Assembly (NCBI GenBank): GCA_023014365.1
Contig: JAEBUN010000017.1
Span: 496,001 to 560,000 of the forward strand
Direction: 5' to 3'
Source of the DNA: Lepiota brunneoincarnata
Taxonomy: Eukaryota; Basidiomycota; Agaricomycetes; Agaricales; Agaricaceae
DNA length: 64,000 nucleotides
Positions within the stretch are counted from its first letter, which is position 1; every line of letters begins with the position of its first letter. Both the position numbers and the translations under genes were made by a program. A model generated the notes under the pieces. That model was not told the origin of the DNA, searched no databases, and saw nothing but the letters and a program-made list of their open reading frames with translations. Below are positions 46,404-58,026 of this stretch, in pieces.

Positions 46404-47631
46404 CAACCTGAACTAACAACAGTGAGAATGGCAGTGGGGGGAGGGGCCTGGACATAAATACCAGTGAAACATGAAGGTGCTGCTCAAAGCCCAGCAAGGA
46501 GGTGGGGATCAAGTTATTTTCTATTTTTTTCTATTTACAGGTCTCCTCTACCACATATAATTAGATTATTGTAGCTGGATATTGAAGAGTTTTAAGTGGG
46601 AAGAAATGTGGCTTGTGAGATGAGATCTAATGGCCCAGTGGTGTTGTAGGGAGTGTGTTGCAATTTGAAGTTGTGTATGTATCTCAGCAGCAGGCAGAGA
46701 TAAGGGCTTAGAATAGATTTTAGAGCCTGATGAAGATAATGTTTTCAAGCCCTCTTATTATCAGGGGAGGAAATTTCCAATTCTTGAACAAAAAGTGGGC
46801 TGCATTGGTGGGAGAACCATCAGGTATTAGGATAATACAAATGCAGCAAGAAGGATCTCAAAACCACATGAAAAGAAAACTAGGAAAGAAAAAATGATAG
46901 AGATGAAGTCATAAAAGAGGACAATCTACTGCTCATTTTCTGAATGGTCTCCCTCTCCTGAAACAGAATACCCTTTACCCAGTTGACAAAGTGGGTAGCA
47001 TCTTGTGCTGCACCTAGAGTTGCAGATCTTTGCAGATTGCTTGCTATCCTTGAAGGGGTTTTGTATAACCTTTTCCAACCACATGAAGCTTGTAGTGCAT
47101 CCCAAACACTCTTATTCCCCCCACCCCCTACAATTAGACCTAAGATATGCAGAGAAAGGCTAGCACACCAAATCTCATAGACAACAGTATCATAGCCTTG
47201 TAGTGATATGTGGTACACAACATTCAGGCAAGCTGTCTTTGCAGCCCAAGCAAACACAATCTTGACCAAGGGAACAGCATAGGTGCCTCTTCCAAGGATA
47301 TTGAGGTTATAAGGATCCATCATATTAAAAAGGTGCTGTTGAGGAACCACTGAAGAGTGTAGGTCATTCTTGACTTAGTGGAGAATAAGACCTGTATTGT
47401 TCCTGGCCAACTTTCCACCCTCTACCAAAAAGACATTGATAGTATCAATCCCTGGTTGGCCATTTGCACATAAGACTACTGCCCTTTGACCTTTGAGCAA
47501 CAGCAGTAAGGTGATATTGATGGCTCTGCACTCATGAACCTTCACAAAGTGGTTGAAGTGGATAAATGTGTTAAATAAAGTGACAGATCACTTATTAGTT
47601 AGTAACGAATTATGATATATAAGTAATTAGT
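46404..47631. other. AT-rich, nearly CpG-free tract downstream of VWA8
   Basis: From about 46.5 kb the composition changes sharply: almost no CG dinucleotides can be found over 1.1 kb, unlike the gene to the left. The tract contains the minus-strand remnant described separately. The left boundary is near 46450, just after the VWA8 stop. It may be old methylated repeat DNA. Confidence 0.6.
46870..47560 (-). pseudogene. Remnant of an unassigned basidiomycete protein
   Basis: A minus-strand frame, interrupted by one TAA near 47377, reads NITLLLLKGQRAVVLCANGQ and PGIDTINVFLVEGGKLARNN, then HLFNMMDPYNLNILGRGTY, VYEIWCASLSLHILG and VWDALQASCGWKRLYK. The composition is that of a real protein and it has an end-to-end reading, but I cannot name the family. 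The CpG-free sequence and stop suggest a repeat-associated dead copy. Confidence 0.45.
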
Positions 47632-47907
47632 TGTTATGTACACCCATCCCTTGGGGGATGTCAATTAGTGGACACTGAGTTTCACGCCTTGTGTCCATTT
47701 TGACAGGATGGGACCTTAGACTAGCCAAATCCTATTATGTGAAGGGGAGTTACATACGAAGAACCTTTACACTTGACCAAATCAGTGGGCTTATCAAATC
47801 ACACTATTATTAACAACATGTGAATACATCAGTGATTGTTGATCAACTCAAGCTAGTGACTAGTGATCAGTGTGTCACTGATACTATTGACTCTACTCAG
47901 TTCAACA
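47632..47907 (+). repeat. Probable 5' LTR of the copia element
   Basis: The right end TTCAACA at 47901-47907 is followed directly by a primer-binding-like sequence. The left end (TGTTATGTACACCC at 47632) is chosen only because it begins TG; there is no second LTR in the window to confirm it. Confidence 0.4.
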
Positions 47908-47923
47908 GGTTATGGGCCCCGGC
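47908..47923 (+). other. Copia-type primer-binding site
   Basis: GGTTATGGGCCC directly follows the putative LTR end. Copia elements prime on an internal half of initiator Met-tRNA and typically show such a sequence at this position. Confidence 0.6.
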
Positions 47924-48038
47924 TCTACACCATTTTAATCATTGATTGTTGGGGATACTGCTGCATATTGCTGCTACTGTGACTATTGGCTTATTGCCAC
48001 CATATTGCGAGTTTATTGGGGATTTATTGGATATCACT

Positions 48039-50817
48039 ATGTCTGACTCAGTCAGTGCTAGAATTTACACCTCTTACCAACTCCAACTATGGAGAGTGGT
48101 CAGGTGAAATGCAGGCATGGTTGATGTCAAAGGGATTGTGGAATGTGGTCAGTGGGAAGGAGAAAAGGCCTGAAAAGGATCAGGGGAATATAGATGCTTG
48201 GGAATTGAAGGTGCAAAAGGCTGCTGGTGACATATATCTGTTACTGGATCGTGACCAGAGGGTGCATGTTCAAGATTTAGTGGGGGATCCAGTTGAAATG
48301 TGGAAGAAGCTTGAGGAGGTGCATCAGTCCAAGAAACCTGATGCTCGATTCAATGCATATGATGATCTTTTCTCCATTCGTAAGAATGATGAAGAATCAT
48401 TAGTTGATCTGGGGACACGAATAGAGAAGGCAATGGCAACTATACAGGATTTACATCCTACCAAGTTCACCATTACCAATCTTGATGAGGAACTACAATG
48501 CATGGCGTTGATTCGAGCATTACCAGAGGACTATGTGCACCTGTCAACAGCACTACTACTACAGGACAAATTGACCAAGTCAACTGTCCTTGCTGCCTTC
48601 CAAAATGAGGACCTCAATCGTCAAAAGCGAACAGAGATAGCCAATCAGGCAATGGTGGGAGGCTTTGGAGGAAAGAAAAAGTGGAAACCAAAGACACCAG
48701 GGGTTGTAGTCACTTGCTATGTCTGTGGCAAAGTGGGGCATATTGCAAGAGTGTGTCATGATTGCAAAGACAAAGTTGGGACAAATACAGCAGAGGCACA
48801 CAGAGTTGAGGAAAGTGAGGAGAAGATGCCAGAGTCAGCTCATGTGGCAAGTACTCTTTCTGGTTTTGAGGCATGCTTTACATCATCTAATAGTTTCCAT
48901 TGGATTATAGACACAGGGGCCTCTTCTCATATGACCCCTCATAAAAGCTGGTTACAAGATTACACTCCATTTAGAGTTCCTGTTCAACTTGCGGACAACA
49001 GTATTGTATATTCAGAGGGTATTGGACGTGTTATCTTCAGACCAGTTATTAATGGACAATTAGAAAGAGATGTTGAATTTACCAGAGTACTACATGTTCT
49101 GGCATTATGGAGTAATCTTCTTGCTGTTCTATACCTAACTCTTCATAAAGGGATTGATGTTCACATTTCTCTTGATAAACTACAGTTCTTCCAAAAAGAC
49201 CAATTACTATTTACTGGTTCAGTTAAAGGTACTACTGGTTATCTTGATGGTTCTACTATAGAAAATATAGAAAATGTTCATATTGCATCAACTCTCCCTC
49301 TGAATCTATCTCTGTGGCATAAACAGCTTGGGCATCACAACTATGAGGACATCAAATGGATGATCAAAAGTGACATAGTTAGTGGAATGACAGTAAGCTC
49401 ATCTGAGAAACCCGATCCAATCTGTGAGCCATGTCTAGCAGGAAAAATGCATGCAAACCCATTCCCCCCTTCAGAACATAGAGCATCACAGTCATTGGAA
49501 CTTGTTCACTCTGATCTTCACCAAGTATCAGTAACATCATTGGGTGGTTTCAATTATTGGGTTACATTTATTGATGACTTCTCTCGATTTTGGGTTGTCA
49601 TACCCTTAAAGAGAAAGAGTGATGTATTTGATGCATTCAAGCGGTTTAAGGTGTTTGCAGAAAATCAAACTGGACACACTCTGAAAACCTTCCGATGTGA
49701 CAAAGGGGGTGAATATATGGGATCAAACTTTATCAAGTTCCTTGATGATTGTGGCATTGCTAGACAATATACTGTGCGAAATAGGCCACAACAAAATGGT
49801 GTTGCTGAACGAGCAAACAGAACACTTAATGAAAGGATCACAGCTATGATCTCAGAAGCTAATCTGTCAAAGGGGTACTGGGGTGAATGTCTTGCTGCAC
49901 TTGTTCATGTTTGGAATCGCTGTCCCACATCTGTACTGCCAAGTATGACACCATATGAGGCATGGTATGGCAAGAAACCTGATGTTAGTCATCTTAGAGT
50001 TTGGGGGTGTATCGCATATGTCCATATCCAAAAGGATAAAAGGTCACCACTTGGAAGTCATATGGAAAAGTGTGTATTCATTGGGTATCCTGAAGGATAT
50101 AAGGGGTGGAAATTTTACAATCCTGTTACAAAGAAAATAGTTATCAGTGAACATGCAGAGTTTGATGAGCATGTTGGTTTAAATGGTCCTCTCCATCACC
50201 AATTGCAACCTAATGATATAAATGATAAAGAACCTGTTCTACCAGCCCCTGAACCAATCCTGGTACCACTCACTGACCCATTGACTCCATGTGTACAAAT
50301 ACCACCAACTGGACAAGTTGAAGCAAATGATAAACTGGATGATGATATCAGAGAAGGCCTACCAAGTGAACCTGAAATTGACTCTAGACCAATTGCTATT
50401 CAAAAGCCCAAATGGAATGTGGTACGCCCATTAGGATATTGGAAGCATAGAGAGCCTAAACCACTGGTCACTGACTCAGAATCAGAGGATGAGCAACAGA
50501 ATGCTCAGTTTAGCCAAGAGATGGAACCACAGTCATACTCTGAGGCATTAGAGCGACCAAATGGTGAGGGTGATAAATGGCATGAGGCAGCACTAGAGGA
50601 GATTAATGCCCACCTCACAAATGGAACTTGGTCACTTGTACCACTGCCTCCAGGGGAGAAAGCAATTGGGTCTAAATGGGTGTTCAAGGTTAAACACAAT
50701 GCAGATGGCTCTATAGAGCATTACAAAGCCTGTATTGTAGCAAAGGGATTTAGTCAGCGACCAGGACAAGATTATTTTGAAACCTTTACATCAACTATGC
50801 ATCAGAGTACCATCTGA
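48039..50817 (+). pseudogene. Copia gag-pol, 5' portion (gag, protease, integrase, start of RT)
   Basis: The likely ATG at 48039 begins MSDSVSAR but the remaining protein is one frame away, joining at EFTPLTNSNYGEWSGEMQ: a one-base shift within the first ten codons. Gag then runs to a CCHC knuckle, CYVCGKVGHIARVCHDC. The protease motif is IIDTGASSHMT. Integrase carries the H-H-C-C finger (LWHKQLGHHNYEDIKW...CEPCLAGK), then HSDLHQV, TFIDDFSRFWVV and QNGVAERANRTLNE. RT begins with KWVFKVKHNADGSIEHYKA and stops at TGA 50815, where related elements have Arg (CGA). Reading through it, the frame continues across the nested gypsy insertion into the 58.7-kb part. Confidence 0.85.
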
Positions 50818-50840
50818 ACTATACTTGCTCTGGCTGCTAT

Positions 50841-51491
50841 TGTCATATCCATGCCAACTATAAGTCTAATCACTTAAACTTTGGCTTCTCGACTCCACGT
50901 GTGTTCCACACAACAACCCTCTGCCCTCCGACTTGGCCCCGACTCACTCTGACCGCAACCCACTGCCCCGATCACGCGACCACCTCCACACGTGCCGTGG
51001 TCACCTGAACCTCGCTGTCTCTATTTCCCCGTCTCCATTTCCCGTCCGTAGTCAAGATACGTTACCAGTCTCCATACCCGTACCGGTCTCCATTTCGTTT
51101 GTAATCCGTTTGTAACCATATGGGTCTCCGCTTCACTCCGCACGTAGTCAGTACGAGTCATAGTTCGTAAGGCCAGTAGTATATATACCGTAGGTACTTG
51201 GCTTGTACTCCTCAGTATGATAATCGAATCGAGCAGCGGACCAGCTCCCTGTTCCATATCCTCTCCTCTCTTCTGCCTCGCTCCGCTTCGGCTCCGACTT
51301 CCTGAAATACGGACTAGGACAGTAGGAGGGCACAGCACATAAGCTGAGGCCGCAAGTCCAACCCCCCGCCCGACATACTCCGCCTCGGTCCCGAAGTCTA
51401 CGTACTGACTTCGCCCTGTCCCCCGGTTACCTTATACCAAGGATACCACCCCGACCCTCCGCTTCGGTCCCGACCCGCACCGGCTCTAACA
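50841..51491 (+). repeat. 5' LTR of the nested gypsy element
   Basis: 651 bp with TG...CA ends. It contains pairs of CACGTG-like sites and a TATATATACC stretch. It matches 58027-58677 except for about eight substitutions. Confidence 0.95.
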
Positions 51492-51544
51492 GTATTATCA
51501 GACTCAAACTCCTCCTGTCCACCACACTCTGAATTTTTCTAACC

Positions 51545-52951
51545 ATGGTCTCTCGAACAGTTACCCGTACTCGCACTCTGGTAACTCCAGCCGCTTGCCG
51601 TAGCAAACGCATCACTCGACAACCTCCTTCCGAGGAACTGCAACCCGACTCCCCGAGGGCTTCTCGCTCTCACCAACAATCGATCGCACCCTCGACCCCA
51701 GACCGTTTCTCTGAAGATATACAACCTTCAGTATTCCGGACTCCTGACGGCCCCGACGACGGCCCCGACCCCAATCCTGATCCCAGCGACCCTGGTGATC
51801 CCGACGACTACCCTGACAATGGGGACGGGCCCCCGGGCGACGACGAACCATCAGACAACGGCGACAACAACAACAACATCCCACCTGGCAACACCCGAGA
51901 CGACCATGATAGACTCATACTCCGAGTTTTCCAACGCATAGCCGACCAAATGGACGGCCGTGGGAACTCTCAAGCCCCACAGCCTCCTCGATCTCCCCGT
52001 ACCAAAGCTCACGAACCTGACATCTTTACAGGTTCCGACCCCGCCAAACTCAAACCCTTCCTCTTCCAATGTCGGCTCTATTTCCGTACTAACCTGGCCC
52101 AGTTCGCTATCCCTGCCACCAAGGTCAACTTCGCGTTGACATACCTCACAGGCGTGGCACAGCAACACTTCGAAATCGGCCTCGACGAGGCCGACAACCA
52201 CGGAATAATACACGACTGGATCGAGGACTGGGACCAGTTCACCCTGGAACTGCAGACCAATTTCGGTCCCGCGGATCCGACCGGAGAAGCTGCTGAGCAG
52301 CTCGACTCCCTCCGAATGCGCTACGACGAGAAGATCGCCGTCTACAACGTCGATTTCCTCCATCTAGCTGGCCAACTCCGCTGGGGTGACGAGGTATTCT
52401 GTCACCGCTACTACAAAGGCCTCCCCGACCGCATCCAGGACATTCTGTCCAATCGGCCCGACGGCAAGCCCGACACCTTCATCGAAATGCGAGCAGCAGC
52501 GATGAAGATCGATGCTCGCTACTGGGAACGCCAACGCGAGAAGGCCCGCGCCAAAGCCGCTTCGGACCCGACCGCCTCTAGGAAACCTGGAGGCAACCCA
52601 TCCCCTTCCACCGCGACAAACCATCAACCTGCCGCCAAGCCTGCCAACAGTAACAACAAAGGCAGCACCCCCAGTAATAACATCTTCAAGGGCAATCCGC
52701 CCAACCCGTCCGCCGGTCAGAAATCGGCCCCGCCAAAGTCCGACCTTACTAGTAAACTTGGCAAGGACGGTAAATTAACCCCCGAGGAACGTCAACGACG
52801 TTTCGACAATAACCTCTGCCTTGTCTGCGCAGATCCCAATCACAGGGCTGCCAACTGCGACAAGAAGAAATTCCCTGACGCCAAGGCTAAAGGCCGACAG
52901 GCTCAGATTTCCGAGACAGACGCGCCGGCTCTCCCGAGCTCGGAAAAATAG
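51545..52951 (+). CDS. Gag of the nested gypsy element
   Basis: A 468-aa protein with a disordered Asp/Pro/Gly-rich N-terminus, then a helical retrotransposon gag domain (from about PDIFTGSDPAKLKPFLFQC to RYYKGLPDRIQDIL), a basic Ser/Pro-rich linker, and one zinc knuckle CLVCADPNHRAANC (C-x2-C-x4-H-x4-C). It ends in ELPSSEK-like acidic residues at TAG 52949-52951. The stop lies inside a short run GGAAAAATAG; the pol frame (-1) is open from about 52885 through this point, so gag and pol overlap by about 67 nt. Confidence 0.9.
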   Translation: MVSRTVTRTRTLVTPAACRSKRITRQPPSEELQPDSPRASRSHQQSIAPSTPDRFSEDIQPSVFRTPDGPDDGPDPNPDPSDPGDPDDYPDNGDGPPGDDEPSDNGDNNNNIPPGNTRDDHDRLILRVFQRIADQMDGRGNSQAPQPPRSPRTKAHEPDIFTGSDPAKLKPFLFQCRLYFRTNLAQFAIPATKVNFALTYLTGVAQQHFEIGLDEADNHGIIHDWIEDWDQFTLELQTNFGPADPTGEAAEQLDSLRMRYDEKIAVYNVDFLHLAGQLRWGDEVFCHRYYKGLPDRIQDILSNRPDGKPDTFIEMRAAAMKIDARYWERQREKARAKAASDPTASRKPGGNPSPSTATNHQPAAKPANSNNKGSTPSNNIFKGNPPNPSAGQKSAPPKSDLTSKLGKDGKLTPEERQRRFDNNLCLVCADPNHRAANCDKKKFPDAKAKGRQAQISETDAPALPSSEK

Positions 52952-55900
52952 TCGGCGGTCCTCAGGCCTCTGCACAGACTGAGGATCACATTGAACTCTG
53001 CTGTGCTCCAGAGAGTTTCCGTCTCAATGCGTCCGCTCTTTCCGATCCAAACTCTCTTCATATTACATTAACTTCTCCTTTAGTTACTTTGTTACCCTCT
53101 GTTTCCGCTCCTGTACTCTCCGCTTCGGACCCGCTTTCTACAACGGACAATGTAGTTAGTTCTGACTTTTCTTCTTCTTTTTCTCCTTTCAAAGCTCTTG
53201 TTGATAGTGGTTCTACTCACTGTTTTGTGGACTCTTCTTTCGTTCGTTCTCATAGTATTCCAACCTCGTCCATCCCGGCTATTGAACTTCGGTTATTTGA
53301 TGGGACCTCAAACGCCTACATTACGGAGCTTGCGCAACTGCCTGTATCCTTCCCCTCCAGTGAATCTATCATTTTGGACACTTATGTCACCCAGCTCGAC
53401 TCTTCCTGTTCTGTGGTCTTAGGACACAACTGGCTCACCCGCTACAATCCGTTGATTGACTGGGCTTTGGGCAGTATTACTTTCCGGCCATCCCTACTCG
53501 AGAATCCTGCTTCCGTCTCTACCTGCGTCGCACCCGCATCGGCTCCGCCTATGGCCGCCCCTGACTCTCCTGACCTAGGTTCACCACCCCTGTCCGGGAC
53601 CTCGTCCCAATCTGTCCCCCTTGCGAAACCGCACATCTCCTTGATAAACGCTCCTGCCTTTATCCACGCTGCCAAGCTCCCTGGCTCCCAACAATTCCGA
53701 ATCAATCTTTCCGCCGCCTCCGCATCGGCCGCGTCTTCTTCTGTCTCCGATGACCCGGCTGACCTCTCGTCCATCCCCGAGGAATACCATGAGTTCGCCG
53801 ATGTTTTCAGTAAATCGCGTGCTGACACACTCGCTCCACACCGCCCTTACGACCTCCAGATTAACCTAGAGGATGGCGGTCAGCCTCCGGTCGGTACCAT
53901 TTACTCCCTTTCACAATCAGAGCTTGGAGCTCTACGTGATTTCATTGACGAACATTTATCTATTGGCTTCATTCGCCCCTCCACTTCTCCTCATGGAGCC
54001 CCGGTCCTCTTCGTCAAGAAAAAGGACGGCTCCCTCCGTTTATGTGTTGATTTTAGAGGTCTCAACCGTATTACCAAGAAGGATCGCTACCCCCTTCCGC
54101 TCATCTCCGACCTCTTAGACTCCCCTCGCAAAGCTCGCGTATATACCAAAATCGACCTCCGTCACGCTTACCATCTAGTCCGCGTTGCTGACGGCGACGA
54201 ATGGAAGACCGCCTTTCGGACCCGCTACAGCTCCTTTGAATGGATGGTTATGCCTTTCGGCCTCACCAATGCCCCCGCCACCTTCCAGCGGTTCATGAAC
54301 GATATATTCAAGGACATGCTCGACGTCTGCGTTACTATTTACCTTGACGACATTCTGATATACTCCGACAATCATAGTATCCATCGTGACCAAGTCAAGG
54401 AGGTCCTCAAGCGGCTCCGACAACACGGCCTATACGCCCGCCCCGACAAATGCCAATTCCACTCTGACACAGTGGAATACCTCGGCTACATTCTTTCCCC
54501 CGACGGTCTCCGAATGGACCAATCCAAGGTCAAGACCATCCAGGAGTGGCCTGAACCTAAGAAAGTCAAGGACATCCAGTCCTTCTTAGGTTTCGCCAAT
54601 TTCTACCGTCGCTTCATTCACGGTTACTCCGACATCGTCGTTCCGCTCACCCGCCTCACCCGCAAAGATGTGAAATGGAATTTCACCGACGAATGCCGCG
54701 AATCCTTCAGTTCCCTGAAAGAAGCATTCATATCCGCCCCCGTCCTCACTCCTTGGGCCCCCGATGCTCAGATCATTGTCGAGACCGACGCCTCCGACTA
54801 CGCCCTTGCGGCTATCCTCTCTATCATCACCGATGACGGAGAGGTTCACCCCGTTGCATTCCATTCCCGCACCTTTAACACGGCCGAACTTAATTATGAC
54901 ACCCACGACAAGGAACTCCTGGCGATATTCGAGGCTTTTCGTATCTGGCGGCACTATCTTGAGGGTGCCCCTCTTACTATTGATGTAGTCACCGACCACA
55001 AAAACCTTGAATACTTCTGCACCACCAAAATCCTCACTTGCCGCCAAGCTCGTTGGTCCGAGTTCCTATCCCAGTTCCACCTCGTCATCCGTTTCCGACC
55101 CGGCCGCCTCGGTACCAAGCCTGACGCCCTAACTAGACGATGGGACGTCTACCCTAAAGGGGGGAATAGCGACTATGCATCGGTCAACCCGCACAACTTC
55201 CGGCCTGTGTTCACTCATGAACAACTCGCGGCCTCCGTCCGTGCCACCACTCTTTACGCCCCTTCCCTTCGCGCAGCTGTAGTCATGGATCTCGACCAGC
55301 TACACCGCGATATCCTCGCCGCCCTACCAGCGGATCCGACCGCTTCCGCCCACCTTGCTAGCCCAGAAGGCCGTTGGTCAGTTAACAATAAAGGTTTCCT
55401 CCTCCTAGACGACAGAATCTACGTCCCTGATGCCGACAATCTCCGACTTCGGGTCCTCCAGTACAAGCATGATCATGTCCTAGCCGGACACTTCGGTCAG
55501 AACAAAACGCTAGAACTCATCCGGCGCGAATACACCTGGCCTAGTGTCCGCACCTTCGTCAAGGATTTCTGTAAGTCTTGTGTCACCTGTATGAGGTCTA
55601 AACCCCAGCGCCACCGTCCCTACGGTCTCCTCAAACAACTCCCCATTCCCAAACGCCCTTGGAATTCAATCTCCATGGACTTCATCGAAAAACTCCCCGC
55701 CTCCTCCGGCTACGACGCCATCTTAGTAATCGTTGACAGACTCACCAAGCAATCCCTCTTCATCCCGACTTATGATACCGTCACCTCCTCCGACCTCGCC
55801 CGCCTATTCGTCCTCCACGTCTTCTCCAAGCACGGCGTACCCGAACATGTTACCTCCGACCGCGGCTCCGAATTCGTCTCCCACTTCTTCCGCTCATTGG

Positions 55901-56754
55901 GACAAGCCCTTGACATGAAGCTACATTTCACCTCGGGCTACCATCCAGAAGGCGACGGACAAACGGAACGCACCAACCAGACCCTCGAACAATACCTTCG
56001 GGTCTATTGTAACTACCAACAGGACAATTGGTCCGAATTACTACCCCTAGCTGAGTTTGCTTACAACAACGCTCCTAGTGCCACCACCGGTATCTCCCCA
56101 TTCTTCACTAATAAAGGATACCATCCGAACATCACAGTTCATCCTGAACGCGATCTTGCCTCCGCCCGGGCCCGCCATTTTGCTGTTGATCTCGACGACC
56201 TACATACCACCCTGAAGTCCGAAATAGCGCTAGCCCAGCAACGTTATCAGACCTCCGCCGACGCCCGCCGACTCCCCGCCCCGGACTTCAAGGTTGGACA
56301 AAAGGTATTCGTGAAAGCCCAATTCTTCCGCACCACCCGTCCCTCCAAAAAACTCTCCGAAAAGTACCTTGGGCCTTATGAGATCATTGCACAAGCAGGT
56401 ACTCACTCCCTTACACTCCGACTTCCCGACTCCATGCGTGGAGTACACCCAGTCTTCCATGTTTCCATGCTCGAACCAGCCACACCTAACACCATACCTG
56501 CCCGATCGGATCCGCCGCCCGCGCCGGTTTCCATTGACGGTGAACCAGAATACGAGATTGCCCGCATCGTCGACTCTAAGATCGATCGGCGCTGCGCGTG
56601 CAAGCTCCTCTATAAAGTCATCTGGTTAGGTTACGAAGACACTGAAGAAGAGTCCTCGTGGTTGCCAGCCACCGAGCTTGAACATGCTATAGATCTCGTA
56701 GAGGCTTTTCATTCCTCTTACCCTGCAAAGCCTGGTCCTCTTCACTCACTTTGA
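52885..56754 (+). CDS. Pol polyprotein of the nested gypsy element
   Basis: The open frame begins inside gag and has no obvious own ATG near its start, which suggests expression by -1 frameshifting. Protease: LVDSGSTHCFVDSSF. RT: VKKKDGSLRLCVDFRGLN, KIDLRHAYHLVRV and catalytic YLDD in VTIYLDDILIYS. RNase H: VETDASDYALAAIL, DKELLAIFEAF and VTDHKNLEYF. Integrase: HVLAGHFGQNKTLEL, CKSCVTCMRSK, SMDFIEKLP, TSDRGSEFVS and HPEGDGQTERTNQTLEQYL, giving D-D-E. A C-terminal chromodomain includes KVIWLGYEDTEEESSWLP. No stop or shift is visible; the protein looks complete to TGA 56752. Confidence 0.93.
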
Positions 56755-56823
56755 GTTACTGACCACACATCACACCAAGAAACAACCATGTATTAAACAA
56801 ACCCAAAAAACAACCCCGTACAA

Positions 56824-57894
56824 CTACCTATCGGTGTCGTCTCCAGAGAGCCCGGGCGACCCATTCACTTCTTCCATCAAATCCTGCACCTCCTCCTCCG
56901 AAGCGGGCCCGACACTCCCCTCCGAACCCTCCGTCTCCGAAAAATTTCCACTCGACCAATTTCCGTCCACCTGAGCCTCCCAACGCCGTAGTTGCTCGTA
57001 GCGGCCAGCAAGCGACCCCATCTTGTCGACCTTTTCCCCCAACCGAGCGATGGACCGCTCAATTCGCACCTCCAGGATGTAGATTTTCTTGACGGTCTCC
57101 TGGTGCCTTTCTTCGATGAGCCGTTTCAACTCTACAAGGTCCATCAATTGGCATCCATCATAATACAGGATTCCTTACTCACCTTCGAATTGCTGGCCCG
57201 ACAAACCTCCGGCTCCGCTCGGCTCCGTCTCTTCTTGACCCCCGCATCGTTTCTTCATTTTGCTACACCGTCGGCAACTCCTAGTGTTGCTGGGGCCTTT
57301 GTCAGCAATTATCATCGTAGAAACTCTTGTATTTACTTACCCGCCGGCAATCTCGCACCGGACCTCATCCCGCTGACATCTCCAGCACGGGTTATCGCCT
57401 CCGAATACGTGTTTGTTGCCCCGCCGCGGGGCCGCCCTCGCCTTTCCTTTTCCCTTTCCCTTTACCTCCGAACCTTTGGAGTCCTCCTCCTCCTCCTCCT
57501 CTTCGTCCCTCGCCGCGTCATCGCCCGTGTAATTTGGGTCGGACTCTTCATGGTCGACTTCCATAGGCTGCTCCGGCAGGCGGCTGGATGAAGCCGTCGT
57601 AGTCATCGCGACGAGTCGGGCCCGGATCGCCCGACGTTCGTCCTCAGCAGCTTCCTCTTGCTGTCGCCTGATCTCTTCCGCCCGTCGCTCCCTTGCCCGC
57701 TCCTCCGCTTGCCGTTGACGCAGTTCAATCATCCGTCGCCGTTCTTCCTCTTGGCGCTCTACCGCCTCTCGCCGTTCCTCCTCTTCCAACCTCTCGATCT
57801 CCAGCCGCATCCGCTCCTCCTGCTCCGCCTTTTCCCTCAGTAACTGCGCCTTGCGCTCCGCCGCGGTTGGTTGTCGAGACGATTGGCTGCTCAT
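56824..57894 (-). CDS. Antisense spliced gene inside the gypsy element: Cys-rich coiled-coil protein
   Basis: Between pol and the 3' LTR, on the opposite strand, three exons (57341-57894, 57183-57289, 56824-57131) join perfectly in frame to 322 aa. Both introns are 51 nt, with GTAAGT and GTGAGT donors and CAG/TAG acceptors. The protein starts MSSQSSRQPTAAERKAQ, has a long Glu/Arg-rich helix of about 100 residues, an acidic stretch and a basic KGKGKGKAR segment. Then comes a cysteine cluster built across the first intron: CWRCQRDEVRCE...SCRRCSKMKKRC, resembling a zinc-binding C6-like module. The third exon is a second predicted coiled coil (ELKRLIEERHQETVKKIY). I do not know its function. A transcriptional or anti-silencing role for the element, or a captured host gene, are both guesses. 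Confidence 0.75.
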
Positions 57895-58026
57895 GGTGGT
57901 AGGAGGTCAAGTTGTGTATTTCCGGACCGAACCAGTTCGCCGGTTTTTATACTCGGGCGGATGTCTTCCGATGGACCCGGTCTGGACCGCCTAGGGCCTC
58001 GAGGCTCGGCCCTAAAGGGGGGGCAC

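Noticed and set aside
51021..51338. Open frame repeated in both LTRs of the nested gypsy element (also 58207-58524)
   Set aside because: It is duplicated only because the LTR is duplicated; it shows no motif and one strand simply lacks stops.
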